From the NCBI RefSeq assembly GCF_947503385.1, contig NZ_CANNDO010000001.1, positions 496,001-560,000 on the forward strand: a stretch of 64,000 nt of DNA, written 5' to 3'. How positions within the stretch are numbered: the first letter of the stretch is position 1; every line of letters starts with the position of its first letter. The stretch is from an uncultured Tateyamaria sp. GTDB taxonomy: Bacteria; Pseudomonadota; Alphaproteobacteria; Rhodobacterales; Rhodobacteraceae. Made by a program: the position numbers and the translations under genes. The notes under the pieces are model-generated. The model had not been told where the DNA came from. It did not search any database and worked only from the letters and a program-made list of their open reading frames with translations. Below, one piece after another: positions 1 to 8,513 of this stretch.

Positions 1-1
1 C

Positions 2-283
2 ATGGACGAACCAGAAAGCGCGCTGTCACCGCGGCGACAGTTGGAACTGTTGCGGATTCTGGATGGGGTCCAGCGTGCGGCAACATCTCAGGTGATTATG
101 GCGACGCATTCGCCGATTCTCATGGCCACCCCCGGCGCGCGCGTTCTGGAGGTGACGCGCCACGGCCTTGCGGAAACGGATTATCGCACCACGTCGCATT
201 TCAAACTTTACCAGTCCTTTACCGTGGACCCGGATGAATTCGTGTCCGATGCCCTGCGTGGCGAAGAAGACCGGCACCTGTAG
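2..283 (+). CDS. AAA/ABC-type ATPase, C-terminal part (cut by window edge)
   Basis: This is the last 93 residues of an ATPase whose start lies before the window. The visible part begins inside the Walker B region (MDEPESALSP, with the Asp-Glu pair expected for ATP hydrolysis) and continues with ATHSP, the histidine switch loop of ABC/SMC-like ATPases. The arrangement resembles stand-alone AAA ATPases of the OLD/YbbA-like groups rather than a transporter subunit, but too little is present to assign a substrate or partner. The gene converges on dnaA, with 54 bases between the two stops. The frame is probably open upstream of base 2, so the first ATG is unlikely to be the true start. Confidence 0.75.
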   Translation: MDEPESALSPRRQLELLRILDGVQRAATSQVIMATHSPILMATPGARVLEVTRHGLAETDYRTTSHFKLYQSFTVDPDEFVSDALRGEEDRHL

Positions 284-284
284 C

Positions 285-309
285 AAAAAGGGCGCCCATC
301 AGGACGCCC
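285..309 (-). terminator. Rho-independent terminator of dnaA
   Basis: Read on the minus strand, an 8-bp stem (GGGCGTCC pairing with GGGCGCCC through one G-T wobble, loop TGAT) is followed by five T residues. It starts about 29 bases after the dnaA stop. On the plus strand no T-run follows, so it mainly serves dnaA. Confidence 0.85.
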
Positions 310-337
310 CCGATACCTATCGCGGATCAGGACGGCT

Positions 338-1699
338 TCACCCCTCAAGCGACCGACGCAGCAATTCGAGGTCTTCGGCAATCTGGCCATCGGATTGGCG
401 CAGTTCCTCGATCCGGCGGACACCGTGCATCACAGTGGTGTGGTCGCGCCCGCCAAAACGGCGGCCAATCTCGGGCAAAGACCGCGATGTCAGTTGCTTG
501 CACAGATACATCGCCACCTGACGGGGCCGGGCATAGCTGCGCAGCCGTTTGGGGCCGATCATATCGGACAGACGGATGTTGTAATGCTCGGACACTTTGC
601 GCTGGATTTCCTCGACGGTGATCTTGCGCTCGGACGCGCGCAGCACATCCGCAAGGCAGTCATTGGTCAGGTCCATGTCGATCTTGCGACCAACCAAAGA
701 GGCAAAGGCAAACAGACGGGTCAGCGCACCCTCAAGCACACGCACGTTGGTCGAAATGCGCATGGCGAGGAATTCCAGCACGCCATCCTCGACCCGCAGA
801 TCGGGATAGGTCGCCATCTGCTGTTCGACCTTGGATTGCAGGATTCCAAGACGCAGTTCGTAATCGGTAGGGTGCAGGTCGACGACAAGGCCACATTGCA
901 GACGGGATTTCACCCGGTCCTCAAGGTCCTTGATCTCGCCGGGGGCGCGGTCGGCGCTGATGATGATCTGCTTGTTCTGATCCACAAGCGCATTGAACGT
1001 GTGAAAGAACTCTTCCTGCGTGCTGTCCTTACCGGCGATGAACTGGACGTCATCGACCATCAGCACATCGACGGAGCGGAAGATCGATTTGAAATCCATC
1101 ATCTTACGATCGCGCAGCGCTTGGACAAAGCGATACATGAACTGTTCGGCAGACAGATACAGCACGTTGAGATCGGGGCGGCGGGTTTGCAGTTCCCACG
1201 CAATGGCGTGCATTAGGTGTGTTTTGCCCAAACCGACGCCGCCGTACAGAAACAGCGGGTTGAATGTGACCGGACCACCTTCGGCCACGCGTTTGGCGGC
1301 GGCATGGGCCAGTTCGTTGGGCTTGCCCACGACAAAGCTGTCGAATTTGAACCGTCGGTCCAGCGGCGCGGCAGACAGCAACGAATGAGCGGGAGCAGGT
1401 GTTTGCGATATGATCGGTGTTGGGTTTGTCACGGCGGCGGTCGGTTTCGCTTGAGTGTTGGCGGGAACGGCAAAGCTGAGACGACGGATGGAATCGTCCT
1501 CGGATTTCAGCTCGTGCAGGATCAGGTCTGAGAAATTTTCACTGACATATTTGCCCATGAAATTCGTCGGCACATCAAACGTGGCCACACCATCCTGAAG
1601 TTTTCGGAACTTCAGCGGTTCGATCCATGTTGTGTAGTTGTTCTGCCCTACCGTCTTCAGCAACCGTTGCCGCAGTTGCCCCCACTTTTCTTGCGTCAT
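338..1699 (-). CDS. dnaA: Chromosomal replication initiator protein DnaA
   Basis: DnaA binds DnaA boxes at oriC and opens the duplex to load the replicative helicase. The 453-residue product has the four-domain layout. Domain I (about 1-75) has the W-Q-x-x-Y-x-W-I type start; a Pro/Ala/Thr-rich linker follows. The AAA+ core carries Walker A GGVGLGKT near 153-160 and Walker B LMVDDVQF near 213-220. The C-terminal DNA-binding domain has the DnaA signature GGRDHTTVMH near 416. Length is normal for alphaproteobacteria. The gene is transcribed away from rpsT, which is also on the minus strand, after a 489-base non-coding stretch. No convincing DnaA-box cluster was found beside it. Confidence 0.98.
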   Translation of the reverse strand: MTQEKWGQLRQRLLKTVGQNNYTTWIEPLKFRKLQDGVATFDVPTNFMGKYVSENFSDLILHELKSEDDSIRRLSFAVPANTQAKPTAAVTNPTPIISQTPAPAHSLLSAAPLDRRFKFDSFVVGKPNELAHAAAKRVAEGGPVTFNPLFLYGGVGLGKTHLMHAIAWELQTRRPDLNVLYLSAEQFMYRFVQALRDRKMMDFKSIFRSVDVLMVDDVQFIAGKDSTQEEFFHTFNALVDQNKQIIISADRAPGEIKDLEDRVKSRLQCGLVVDLHPTDYELRLGILQSKVEQQMATYPDLRVEDGVLEFLAMRISTNVRVLEGALTRLFAFASLVGRKIDMDLTNDCLADVLRASERKITVEEIQRKVSEHYNIRLSDMIGPKRLRSYARPRQVAMYLCKQLTSRSLPEIGRRFGGRDHTTVMHGVRRIEELRQSDGQIAEDLELLRRSLEG

Positions 1700-2137
1700 G
1701 CGAACATTCCGTCCCTTCTGCCAACCATTTTCCCATCAGCCCGCGTATCGGGCCACACGATAAACTCAGGTCGATCAAGCTCACCCCGCTGCCTGTGGCG
1801 CGAGCCGATCCATTCGGATAGAAACAGACAGCGCACTCCGTCATGCCAGAGAATGCCCCTGGTTCGACGTTACGTGCTTTCCGCACACCAAATTTTACGA
1901 CAGGTCAGTGGACGAAATTGCATCGTCTCTACCAATTACAGGCCCATTGCCAATGTGCCCGCACCAACCGGAATGAAGAGTGTTGAAACCCTATCGGTTG
2001 GCCTGTCCCCCCAAGGCGACACGAGTCGCAAGAAGGGTGGTAGCAAGTTCGTGAGCGGGCCGTCCACAGAACTTAATAATTGACTCGGGCTTTTTCGACA
2101 AAGAATCGCTGCACCCCTTGTTTTCATGGCAAAAACG
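1700..2137. other. Non-coding region between rpsT and dnaA
   Basis: About 440 bases without a credible gene. Open frames here are short, lack ribosome binding sites and have no recognisable products. The stretch should hold the dnaA promoter and 5' leader (minus strand). I looked for DnaA boxes (TTATNCACA on either strand) and found only poor matches with two or more mismatches, such as near 2063-2070 and 1880-1888. I therefore do not call an origin. No tRNA or other structured RNA is evident. Confidence 0.6.
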
Positions 2138-2167
2138 AAAAAAGCGCCGCGAAGCCGCAGCGCTTTT
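2138..2167 (-). terminator. Rho-independent terminator of rpsT
   Basis: On the minus strand a 12-bp stem (AAAAGCGCTGCG pairing with CGCGGCGCTTTT through one T-G wobble, loop GCTT) ends in six T residues, 21 bases after the rpsT stop. The A/T flanks make it usable in both directions, but no plus-strand gene needs it. Confidence 0.9.
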
Positions 2168-2188
2168 CCGCGTCCCGTTATGAGGGAA

Positions 2189-2452
2189 TCAGCCCAGAGC
2201 CTTCACCCGTGCCGAGAGCCGCGACATTTTGCGCGACGCTGTGTTTTTATGATACACACCCTTGGTCACACCGCGCATCAGTTCGGGCTGAGCCACTTTG
2301 AGTGCGGTGTTTGCAGCGTCTTTGTCACCGGAGGCAATCGCCTCTTCGACTTTGCGCAGGTAGGTGCGAATCCGCGAACGGCGCGCTTTGTTAACGGCGA
2401 AGCGTTTTTCGTTTTGACGGGCCCGCTTCTTGGCCTGAGGCGAATTTGCCAT
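2189..2452 (-). CDS. rpsT: 30S ribosomal protein S20
   Basis: S20 is a small basic primary binder of 16S rRNA. The 87-residue product begins [13 protein letters not shown] and is Lys/Arg-rich throughout, with the C-terminal [12 protein letters not shown] segment that is diagnostic of the family. I chose the ATG at 2452 over an in-frame upstream start because the upstream 23 residues are not conserved in S20 and a good promoter lies at 2498-2526, which leaves about 38 bases of leader. The rpsT-dnaA neighbourhood is typical of Rhodobacterales. Confidence 0.97.
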   Translation of the reverse strand: MANSPQAKKRARQNEKRFAVNKARRSRIRTYLRKVEEAIASGDKDAANTALKVAQPELMRGVTKGVYHKNTASRKMSRLSARVKALG

Positions 2453-2497
2453 GATTATCTCGTCCCAATGATTGGTGCGGTAGTTACAGAAGCCGTG

Positions 2498-2526
2498 CGC
2501 ATAGGCGGATTCCCGACCCAAGTCAA
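2498..2526 (-). promoter_or_regulatory. Sigma-70-type promoter of rpsT
   Basis: On the minus strand TTGACT (2526-2521) and TATGCG (2503-2498) are separated by exactly 17 bases. This places transcription start near 2491, about 38 bases before the rpsT start codon. Confidence 0.65.
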
Positions 2527-2620
2527 CGATGTGTTCAGCGCCTGACCGCGCATGTGCCGAAACCCGGCCCGAAACGTGCTATACTGCCCGGTACTCACGC
2601 ACCACATGGAGGATGTCACG

Positions 2621-2803
2621 ATGCAACCGATGGCCGTTTCCCAACACGCCCGCGCGCTCTATCGCACCCATGGCGACAAGGCGGAGGCCGAAGCCGCGCA
2701 ACGTGCGCGCAGCGCCGAGGACGAAGGCAAGCAGGCAATTGCCGCCGACTGGCGCAAAATCCGCGCCTCGATTCGCCAGATGCGCGGCGCCAACCAAACC
2801 TGA
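2621..2803 (+). CDS. Small conserved hypothetical protein, 60 aa
   Basis: A short charged, Ala/Arg-rich, probably all-helical protein starting MQPMAVSQHARALYR. Start choice: the ATG at 2621 has a strong GGAGG at 2608-2612, eight bases upstream; longer in-frame starts lack one. It lies between rpsT (divergent) and the crotonase gene (convergent, 16 bases apart). No catalytic motif or membrane segment is visible. Small proteins of this appearance are common beside rpsT in roseobacters, but I cannot name a function. The ribosome binding site and coding-like composition support it being a real gene. Confidence 0.7.
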   Translation: MQPMAVSQHARALYRTHGDKAEAEAAQRARSAEDEGKQAIAADWRKIRASIRQMRGANQT

Positions 2804-2819
2804 CGCGTGCCCACAGGGC

Positions 2820-3596
2820 CTATCTGTCGCGGAACTGCGCCTCGCGCTTTTCGAGGAAGGCGGCCATGCCTTCCTTCTGGTCTTCGGTTGCGAAGAGCGA
2901 ATGGAACACGCGGCGTTCGAACAGCAGCCCCTCTCGGAGGGGTGTTTCGAACGACCGGTTCACCGCTTCTTTCACCGCCATGACCGACACCATGGATTTC
3001 TCGGCGATCTTTTCGGCGGCGCTCAACGCTTCGTCCATCAACTTTTTCGTCGGGACAACGCGGCTTACCAGCCCGGCGCGCTCTGCCTCTTCGGCGTCCA
3101 TGAAACGGCCCGTCAGGTTCATGTCCATCGCCTTGGCTTTGCCCACGGCGCGGGTCAGCCGCTGTGTGCCGCCGATGCCCGCCATAACGCCCAGATTGAT
3201 CTCGGGCTGGCCAAATTTCGCGGTCTCAGACGCGATGATGAAATCGCACATCATCGCCAACTCGCACCCGCCGCCAAGGGCGTAACCGCTCACTGCGGCA
3301 ATCACGGGTTTGCGGACGCGCACGATTGCATCCGTTTCGGGGCCAAAGAGGTCTTCGGTGAACACCTCGACATAGGATTTGTCTTTCATCATCGCGATGT
3401 CGGCCCCGGCGGCAAACGCCTTTTCGGATCCGGTCAGCACGATGCAACGCACCTTGTCGTTGGACTGACATCCGGCCATGGCATCGGCCAGCTCGCTCAT
3501 CAGCTGGTCGTTGAGCGCGTTGAGCGCATCCGGTCTGTTCAGGGTGATTTTCGCAATGTGGTCTTCGACGTCGAGGATGATCGTCTCGTAGGCCAT
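2820..3596 (-). CDS. Enoyl-CoA hydratase (crotonase family)
   Basis: Hydrates trans-2-enoyl-CoA to 3-hydroxyacyl-CoA in fatty-acid beta-oxidation, or a related acyl-CoA reaction. The 258-residue protein has the usual crotonase length. Both catalytic glutamates of true hydratases are in place: E112 in [11 protein letters not shown] and E132 in [15 protein letters not shown]. The oxyanion-hole and CoA-binding segment AAGADIAMM is near 62-70. The N-terminal block [12 protein letters not shown] is diagnostic. It lies just downstream of mutM on the same strand, 62 bases away. Exact acyl-chain preference cannot be read from sequence. Confidence 0.93.
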   Translation of the reverse strand: MAYETIILDVEDHIAKITLNRPDALNALNDQLMSELADAMAGCQSNDKVRCIVLTGSEKAFAAGADIAMMKDKSYVEVFTEDLFGPETDAIVRVRKPVIAAVSGYALGGGCELAMMCDFIIASETAKFGQPEINLGVMAGIGGTQRLTRAVGKAKAMDMNLTGRFMDAEEAERAGLVSRVVPTKKLMDEALSAAEKIAEKSMVSVMAVKEAVNRSFETPLREGLLFERRVFHSLFATEDQKEGMAAFLEKREAQFRDR

Positions 3597-3658
3597 GGGT
3601 GCGCTTTCTGTCGTTGCAACTGGCCTATCTGCTTATCACGCACAGGGCGTGTTTCAAC

Positions 3659-4510
3659 CTATGTTTGGCATGTCTTGCAGTAGAAGGACGACCGGCCCGA
3701 TTGCACGATTCGGGCAATGGACGCGCCGCATCCCGTTGCGCGGCAGGTTTCGCCCTCGCGGCCATATACGTCAAAGCGGTGTTGAAAATATCCAAGTTCA
3801 CCATCGGCTTGCCGGAAATCACGCAAGGATGACCCGCCCGCCTCAATCGCTTCGGCGAGGACTTGCCGGATGACGGGGACAAGGGCGGCGACACGTTGTG
3901 TTGCGATCCTTCCGGCCTTGCGCGTCGGCGAGATGCCGCAACGGAAGAGCGCCTCGCACACATAGATATTGCCCAGACCGGCAACGATTCTCTGATCCAG
4001 CAGGGCGGATTTCACCGGCGTGTTCTTGCCCTGAAAGGCGTCAATCAGGTGCGCCTCGTGGAAATCATTGCCCAGTGGCTCGGGCCCCAGAACCGCCAGC
4101 AGCTTGTGCTGATCGGCTGTTGCCGTGTCCATCAGGTCCATCGCACCAAACCGGCGCGGATCGTTAAAGGTAACGCGCGCGCCGTTTTCCATGTGCAGCA
4201 CCACATGGTCATGTTTTTCGGCTGCCGGGTGGTCGTGCACGAACTGCCCCAGCGGATCACCGGACACGGTCATCCGGCCCGACATGCCCAGATGCACCAG
4301 CAACGTCTCGCCCGAATCCAGATCGGCGAGGATGTATTTCGACCGTCGCCGCAGCCGTTCCACACGCGCGCCAGTTAGACGGTCCGCCATCCCGGGCGGA
4401 AACGGCCAGCGCAGATCGGGCCGGTTCACATCGGCCCGTGCAATCACCGCACCTTCCATCGCGGGGGTCAGCCCCCGGCGGACGGTTTCAACTTCGGGCA
4501 ATTCGGGCAC
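3659..4510 (-). CDS. mutM: Formamidopyrimidine-DNA glycosylase (Fpg/MutM)
   Basis: Removes 8-oxoguanine and other oxidised purines, then cleaves the abasic site. The start is a GTG at 4510: this makes residue 2 the proline of (M)[12 protein letters not shown], the catalytic Schiff-base nucleophile, and it has GGAG eight bases upstream. A longer in-frame ATG start at 4564 would bury that proline and is rejected. E3 (general acid) is present. The conserved Lys is in the [11 protein letters not shown] segment. The C-terminal zinc finger is intact, with Cys pairs in CRATGC and CKTC separated by 16 residues. At 283 residues the length is normal. Confidence 0.97.
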   Translation of the reverse strand: MPELPEVETVRRGLTPAMEGAVIARADVNRPDLRWPFPPGMADRLTGARVERLRRRSKYILADLDSGETLLVHLGMSGRMTVSGDPLGQFVHDHPAAEKHDHVVLHMENGARVTFNDPRRFGAMDLMDTATADQHKLLAVLGPEPLGNDFHEAHLIDAFQGKNTPVKSALLDQRIVAGLGNIYVCEALFRCGISPTRKAGRIATQRVAALVPVIRQVLAEAIEAGGSSLRDFRQADGELGYFQHRFDVYGREGETCRATGCGASIARIVQSGRSSFYCKTCQT

Positions 4511-4564
4511 GGGCGGCACTCCTTTCGATCGCCCACACATAGGGCGCAGGCTGCGCCCCTGCAA

Positions 4565-5188
4565 TCAGTGCCCGTTGTCCTCCAACTGGCCGATCAGGAA
4601 ATCCCTGAGCAGGTCATGTCCTTCGAGGAACCTGGGTATCGAAATTTTGCGCCCGTCCTCAAAGGTCAGCTGGTAGCCGTCGCGGGTGGTCTGGGCGCGG
4701 ATCAGCTCTGTCAGGTCAAAATGCTTGGTCATCAGCGTGCCCGTGGTGCAGGACATGTCGATTCCATCAATGACCAGCCGGAACCGCCACATGTAGACCC
4801 CGCACCAGATCAGCAGCCCGCCAATCAGCAGATACATTCCCACCGGTGTCTGACCGGCGACGTTGCTGCCAAGCTCAAGGTGGATTGCAAAGGCGATCAG
4901 GAACGGCATCAGGATCAGATAGCCATAGCGCCAGCCCGCCGCCGCGCGAAACACGGTTGCGGTGCCTTCGGTCCGCGCGTCCTTACGTCCAAGCGCAAAG
5001 ATGGTGCCCAGATTCTCCTCTGGATTGCCGACGGGGGACAGCACGCCAAACACGGCTATAAAGATGCGCTGGAACAGACCTTTCTCTTCGCGGATGTCGC
5101 GCGGGCCATGGATCAAGGCGCCCAGCTTTTTTTGCACGAACATCATGCCGACCGAGATTATGCCAAAGAGGATGAGATAGAGGATCAT
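4565..5188 (-). CDS. Membrane protein with C-terminal PH-like domain, function unknown
   Basis: A 207-residue protein with an N-terminal hydrophobic helix (ILYLILFGIISVGMMFV), two central membrane helices (about 92-130, including YLILMPFLIAFAIHL and MYLLIGGLLIWCGVYMW), and a soluble C-terminal third. That third has a short beta-rich pattern (RLVIDGIDMSCTTG then YQLTFEDGRKISIPRF) resembling bacterial PH-like (bPH) domains. AAAGGA lies eight bases before the ATG. It is upstream of mutM on the same strand, 54 bases apart, and divergent from ubiE across a palindrome at 5225-5249. I do not recognise a named family. Confidence 0.7.
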   Translation of the reverse strand: MILYLILFGIISVGMMFVQKKLGALIHGPRDIREEKGLFQRIFIAVFGVLSPVGNPEENLGTIFALGRKDARTEGTATVFRAAAGWRYGYLILMPFLIAFAIHLELGSNVAGQTPVGMYLLIGGLLIWCGVYMWRFRLVIDGIDMSCTTGTLMTKHFDLTELIRAQTTRDGYQLTFEDGRKISIPRFLEGHDLLRDFLIGQLEDNGH

Positions 5189-5224
5189 GGCCTGCGTCCT
5201 TTGCGCCGATTGACGATTTCGTTC

Positions 5225-5249
5225 TTGTCCCTCACGTCATTAGGGACAA
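5225..5249. promoter_or_regulatory. Perfect inverted repeat in divergent promoter (possible operator)
   Basis: Eight-base arms TTGTCCCT (5225-5232) and AGGGACAA (5242-5249) are separated by nine bases. The repeat lies between the divergent starts of the membrane protein gene (5188) and ubiE (5285). The arm spacing suits a dimeric regulator. There is no T-run, so it is not a terminator. The regulator is unknown. Confidence 0.5.
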
Positions 5250-5284
5250 ATGAGACATGACAAAGACGCAATTGGACCGTTTGC

Positions 5285-6037
5285 ATGACTGAAAGCCCTG
5301 AAAACAAGACGCATTTCGGCTTTGCCGATATCCCCGAAAGCGAAAAGGCCGGGCGCGTGCAGGGCGTGTTCAACTCGGTTGCGTCCAAATACGACGTGAT
5401 GAACGACGTAATGAGCGTGGGCATCCACCGCGTCTGGAAAGAGGCGATGATGGACTGGCTCGCGCCGCGTCCGGGGCAAAAGCTGCTGGATGTGGCGGGC
5501 GGAACTGGCGACATCTCGTTCAAATTCCTCAAACGCGCAGGCCACGGGCACGCCACCGTGCTCGACCTTACCGAACCGATGCTGATCGAAGGCCGCAAGC
5601 GGGCCGAGGCGGAGGCGATGCAGGACAGCCTCGATTGGGTGGTGGGTGACGCTATGGCGTTGCCCTTTGATGACAACACGTTTGACGTCTACACCATCAG
5701 CTTTGGCATCCGGAACGTGACCCGCCCGCAGGACGCGCTGAACGAAGCCTACCGCGTGCTGAAACCCGGTGGCCGCCTGATGGTGCTGGAATTCAGCCAG
5801 TTGCCCAACGAAGGGATGCAAAAGCTGTACGACCTGTACAGTTTCAACGTGATCCCGGCGATGGGCCAACTGATCGCAAATGACCGCGACAGCTATCAGT
5901 ACCTCGTGGAAAGCATCCGCAAGTTTCCCGATCAGGACACGTTCCTGTCGATGGTTCGCGCGGCGGGGTTCGAGAATGCCAAGTACCGCAACCTCAGTAT
6001 GGGCATTGCCTGCCTGCATTCGGGGTGGAAGATCTAG
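5285..6037 (+). CDS. ubiE: Bifunctional demethylmenaquinone/2-methoxy-6-polyprenyl-benzoquinol methyltransferase UbiE
   Basis: SAM-dependent C-methylation in ubiquinone (and, where present, menaquinone) synthesis. The 250-residue protein has the UbiE start [15 protein letters not shown], then [28 protein letters not shown] motif [11 protein letters not shown] near 67-76, and the family block [14 protein letters not shown]. The C-terminus [13 protein letters not shown] is typical. It abuts ubiB with no gap (TAG followed directly by GTG), so the two form one ubiquinone operon. No strong Shine-Dalgarno precedes the ATG. The order ubiE-ubiB beside mutM is common in Rhodobacterales. Confidence 0.97.
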   Translation: MTESPENKTHFGFADIPESEKAGRVQGVFNSVASKYDVMNDVMSVGIHRVWKEAMMDWLAPRPGQKLLDVAGGTGDISFKFLKRAGHGHATVLDLTEPMLIEGRKRAEAEAMQDSLDWVVGDAMALPFDDNTFDVYTISFGIRNVTRPQDALNEAYRVLKPGGRLMVLEFSQLPNEGMQKLYDLYSFNVIPAMGQLIANDRDSYQYLVESIRKFPDQDTFLSMVRAAGFENAKYRNLSMGIACLHSGWKI

Positions 6038-7570
6038 GTGCGCGGCCCTCACAACATCATTCGACTGATCCGCACCGGCGCCACCTTTGAACGCACCGGC
6101 GCGATGAATGTCGTTCTCGACGCGTTCGACGCGCCCAAACCCCTGCGGTTCGTGGCCAAGCTCTTGGCCAAGCCCTTTGCGTGGCTGGGCGAAAAGGGTG
6201 ACCCGAACATGCCGCCCGCGACGCGGGCGCTTACCGCGCTTGGTCCGGCCTACATCAAGTTTGGGCAGGTGTTGTCGACGCGGCCGGACGTGGTGGGTCC
6301 TGACGTGGCGCAACAACTGCGTGTCCTTCAGGACAAACTGCCACCCTTTTCAATCGAAGAGGCCAAGGCCGAGGTGGAGCGCGAGCTTGGCGCACCCATC
6401 GACACGCTGTTCTCCGAGTTCAGCGAACCGGTTGCTGCGGCCTCCATCGCGCAGGTCCACAAGGCGCGTCTGGCCGACAGTGGCGAAGAGGTCGCGGTCA
6501 AGGTGCTGCGCCCCGGCGTCGAACGCGCCTTTTCGCGCGATGTCGACGCCTTTTATTTCGCGGCCAAGTTTGTCGAAGTGTTTGCCCCCGGTGCCCGCCG
6601 CCTGCGCCCTACGGATGTGATCGAACATTTCGACAGCGTCGTTCAGGGCGAATTGGACCTGCGTCTGGAATCCTCCGCTGCCGGGGAATTTGCCGCCAAC
6701 ACACAAAACGACAAAGGCTTCACCCTGCCGCAAATCCGCTGGGATTATTCGGCACGCCGGGTGATGACATTGGGCTGGGCCGACGGCGTGCCCATGGGTG
6801 ACAATGACGCCATTGACGCCGCAGGGCACGACCGCCGTGATCTGGGCGAGCGGGTGCTGCGCCTGTTCCTGCTGCACGCCTTGCGCGACGGGTACTTTCA
6901 CGCCGACATGCATCAGGGCAACCTCAAGGTTGCGCCCAACGGGGACATCATCGCCTACGATTTCGGTATCATGGGGCATATCGACGAATACACACGCCGG
7001 GTCTATGCCGAGATTCTCTTTGGCTTTATCCGCAAGGATTTCAAACGCGTGGCCGAGGTGCATTTCGAGGCCGGGTATGTCCCCGCCGACCGCGACGTGG
7101 ACGAATTTGCCCGCGCCTTGCGCGCCGTGGGTGAGCCGATCTTTGGCATGGACGCCTCCAAGATTTCCATGGGCCGGTTGCTGGCCTATCTGTTCGAGGT
7201 GACCGAGCGGTTCGGGATGGAAACGCGAACCGAACTGATCCTGTTGCAACGCACCATGGTGGTGGTCGAAGGGGTGGCGCGGTCGCTCAACCCCAATATC
7301 AACATCTGGCAGGTCGCCTCGCCTGTGGTCAGCGACTACATCCAGCAATCCATCGGCCCGCGCGCCATTGTCAGTGACCTTTACAAGACCGCCCGCGTGC
7401 TCACCCGTTTCGGCCCGCGCCTGCCACGGCTGGTGGAACAGGCCCTGATCGCCCAAGCCAACCCCGCCCCCCCAAAACGCCGCGGCTTCTGGCGGTGGAT
7501 CGTATTGACCGGGGTGCTGGGCGTGGCGGCAGGGGCCGGGCTGCTTGCCGGTATCGACGCGCTGCTCTGA
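6038..7570 (+). CDS. ubiB: Ubiquinone biosynthesis accessory kinase-like protein UbiB
   Basis: Atypical kinase/ATPase of the ABC1/ADCK family needed for ubiquinone biosynthesis, probably in lipid extraction or handling of intermediates. The 510-residue product has the ALGPAYIKFGQVLSTRPD (KxGQ) motif, the Ala-rich loop AAASIAQVHKA that replaces the P-loop, the invariant Lys in VAVKVLRPG, the catalytic-type loop FHADMHQGNLKV and the metal-binding YDFGIMG. The C-terminus has a hydrophobic anchor (WIVLTGVLGVAAGAGLLAGI). The start is GTG immediately after the ubiE stop, indicating translational coupling. Confidence 0.95.
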   Translation: MRGPHNIIRLIRTGATFERTGAMNVVLDAFDAPKPLRFVAKLLAKPFAWLGEKGDPNMPPATRALTALGPAYIKFGQVLSTRPDVVGPDVAQQLRVLQDKLPPFSIEEAKAEVERELGAPIDTLFSEFSEPVAAASIAQVHKARLADSGEEVAVKVLRPGVERAFSRDVDAFYFAAKFVEVFAPGARRLRPTDVIEHFDSVVQGELDLRLESSAAGEFAANTQNDKGFTLPQIRWDYSARRVMTLGWADGVPMGDNDAIDAAGHDRRDLGERVLRLFLLHALRDGYFHADMHQGNLKVAPNGDIIAYDFGIMGHIDEYTRRVYAEILFGFIRKDFKRVAEVHFEAGYVPADRDVDEFARALRAVGEPIFGMDASKISMGRLLAYLFEVTERFGMETRTELILLQRTMVVVEGVARSLNPNINIWQVASPVVSDYIQQSIGPRAIVSDLYKTARVLTRFGPRLPRLVEQALIAQANPAPPKRRGFWRWIVLTGVLGVAAGAGLLAGIDALL

Positions 7571-7628
7571 CCGTACAGGCGAATCGTGCTATAACACTTA
7601 CCATTGTTTGCGCGATTTCGAGACTGCT

Positions 7629-8513
7629 ATGCAGCACCCACACCACGAACCCAAACCGACCTATCCGGTGCTCATCTGGATTGCGCTCTCCTTTATCGTT
7701 GGTCTGGCGCTTTGGGCCGGTGTTTACTGGCACACGGATGGTGGTGTGACCGGTCCGCCTTTGCTTGTGTCCGTGGGCAACGCGGGCCTGACGCTGGCCT
7801 TTGGCGGCGTGCTGGGCGGGCTGATCAAAAAGCTCTTTGACGACTGGGATGCGCGCAGGACCGCCGCCGAAGCGCAGACCGCCTATTTCGCTCAACTGCT
7901 GGAGGATTTCAAAACCGTCTACAACACGGTGGAACGCGCGCGCTTTCTGATCATGGCGCATAAATCGGCCAAAACCTATGGCGAACAAATGCGCGATTTG
8001 CCGGACGCGATCATCCTTTTGCACAACGTCAAACGTGCGACCGAACAAGGGTTTCCAAGGCTCTATGATGATCTTGAAGGGCCGATATTCTACTGCACGA
8101 TCTTCCTCAAAGGCTTGGTCGACGAATATCGCGACGCATACCTGACTGCGTCCCGGCTGCAATCGCAGGACGAATTGGAGAACAAGTATCTGCGCGAAAA
8201 GATCGCGGACGGGTACAAGGAAATCGAGTCAGGTTACGCCCATCGTGGATGGGACAAGATCATGTCGCTGCCGCACATGCGCACCTTGCTCGATGCCACG
8301 CAGGACAGCGTGTCAGACGCCCAAACCTCGGCTTTCAAGACCTATGAGGACGCGTTCGGCACTTATGTTGATCTGGCCAGTTACGCGCTCATGCTGCGGA
8401 TGCCCGGAAACGAGGATGGTGTGCGCGACCCGGAACTCGACAAAAGGCTTGTCGAATGCCGGGATGCGGCGCGCGCGGCCAAAGCCAAGATGACGCCCAG
8501 ACGCGCGGCTTAG
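7629..8513 (+). CDS. Unknown membrane-anchored protein, 294 aa
   Basis: The ATG at 7629 gives 294 residues. Two N-terminal membrane helices (about 13-33 and 46-65; VLIWIALSFIVGLALWAGVYW and a Gly-rich helix ending GGVLGGLIKKLF) are followed by a long, mostly helical, charged cytoplasmic part rich in heptad-like segments. There is no recognised catalytic motif. It follows ubiB on the same strand after 58 bases. Its stop overlaps the thiolase stop by four bases in convergent orientation. The function is unknown; the shape suggests a membrane-tethered scaffold or sensor-like protein. Confidence 0.65.
   Translation: MQHPHHEPKPTYPVLIWIALSFIVGLALWAGVYWHTDGGVTGPPLLVSVGNAGLTLAFGGVLGGLIKKLFDDWDARRTAAEAQTAYFAQLLEDFKTVYNTVERARFLIMAHKSAKTYGEQMRDLPDAIILLHNVKRATEQGFPRLYDDLEGPIFYCTIFLKGLVDEYRDAYLTASRLQSQDELENKYLREKIADGYKEIESGYAHRGWDKIMSLPHMRTLLDATQDSVSDAQTSAFKTYEDAFGTYVDLASYALMLRMPGNEDGVRDPELDKRLVECRDAARAAKAKMTPRRAA

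Noticed and set aside
1700-2188. Possible oriC next to dnaA
   Set aside because: No cluster of DnaA boxes or AT-rich unwinding region; only poor two-mismatch matches. In many alphaproteobacteria oriC is not beside dnaA.
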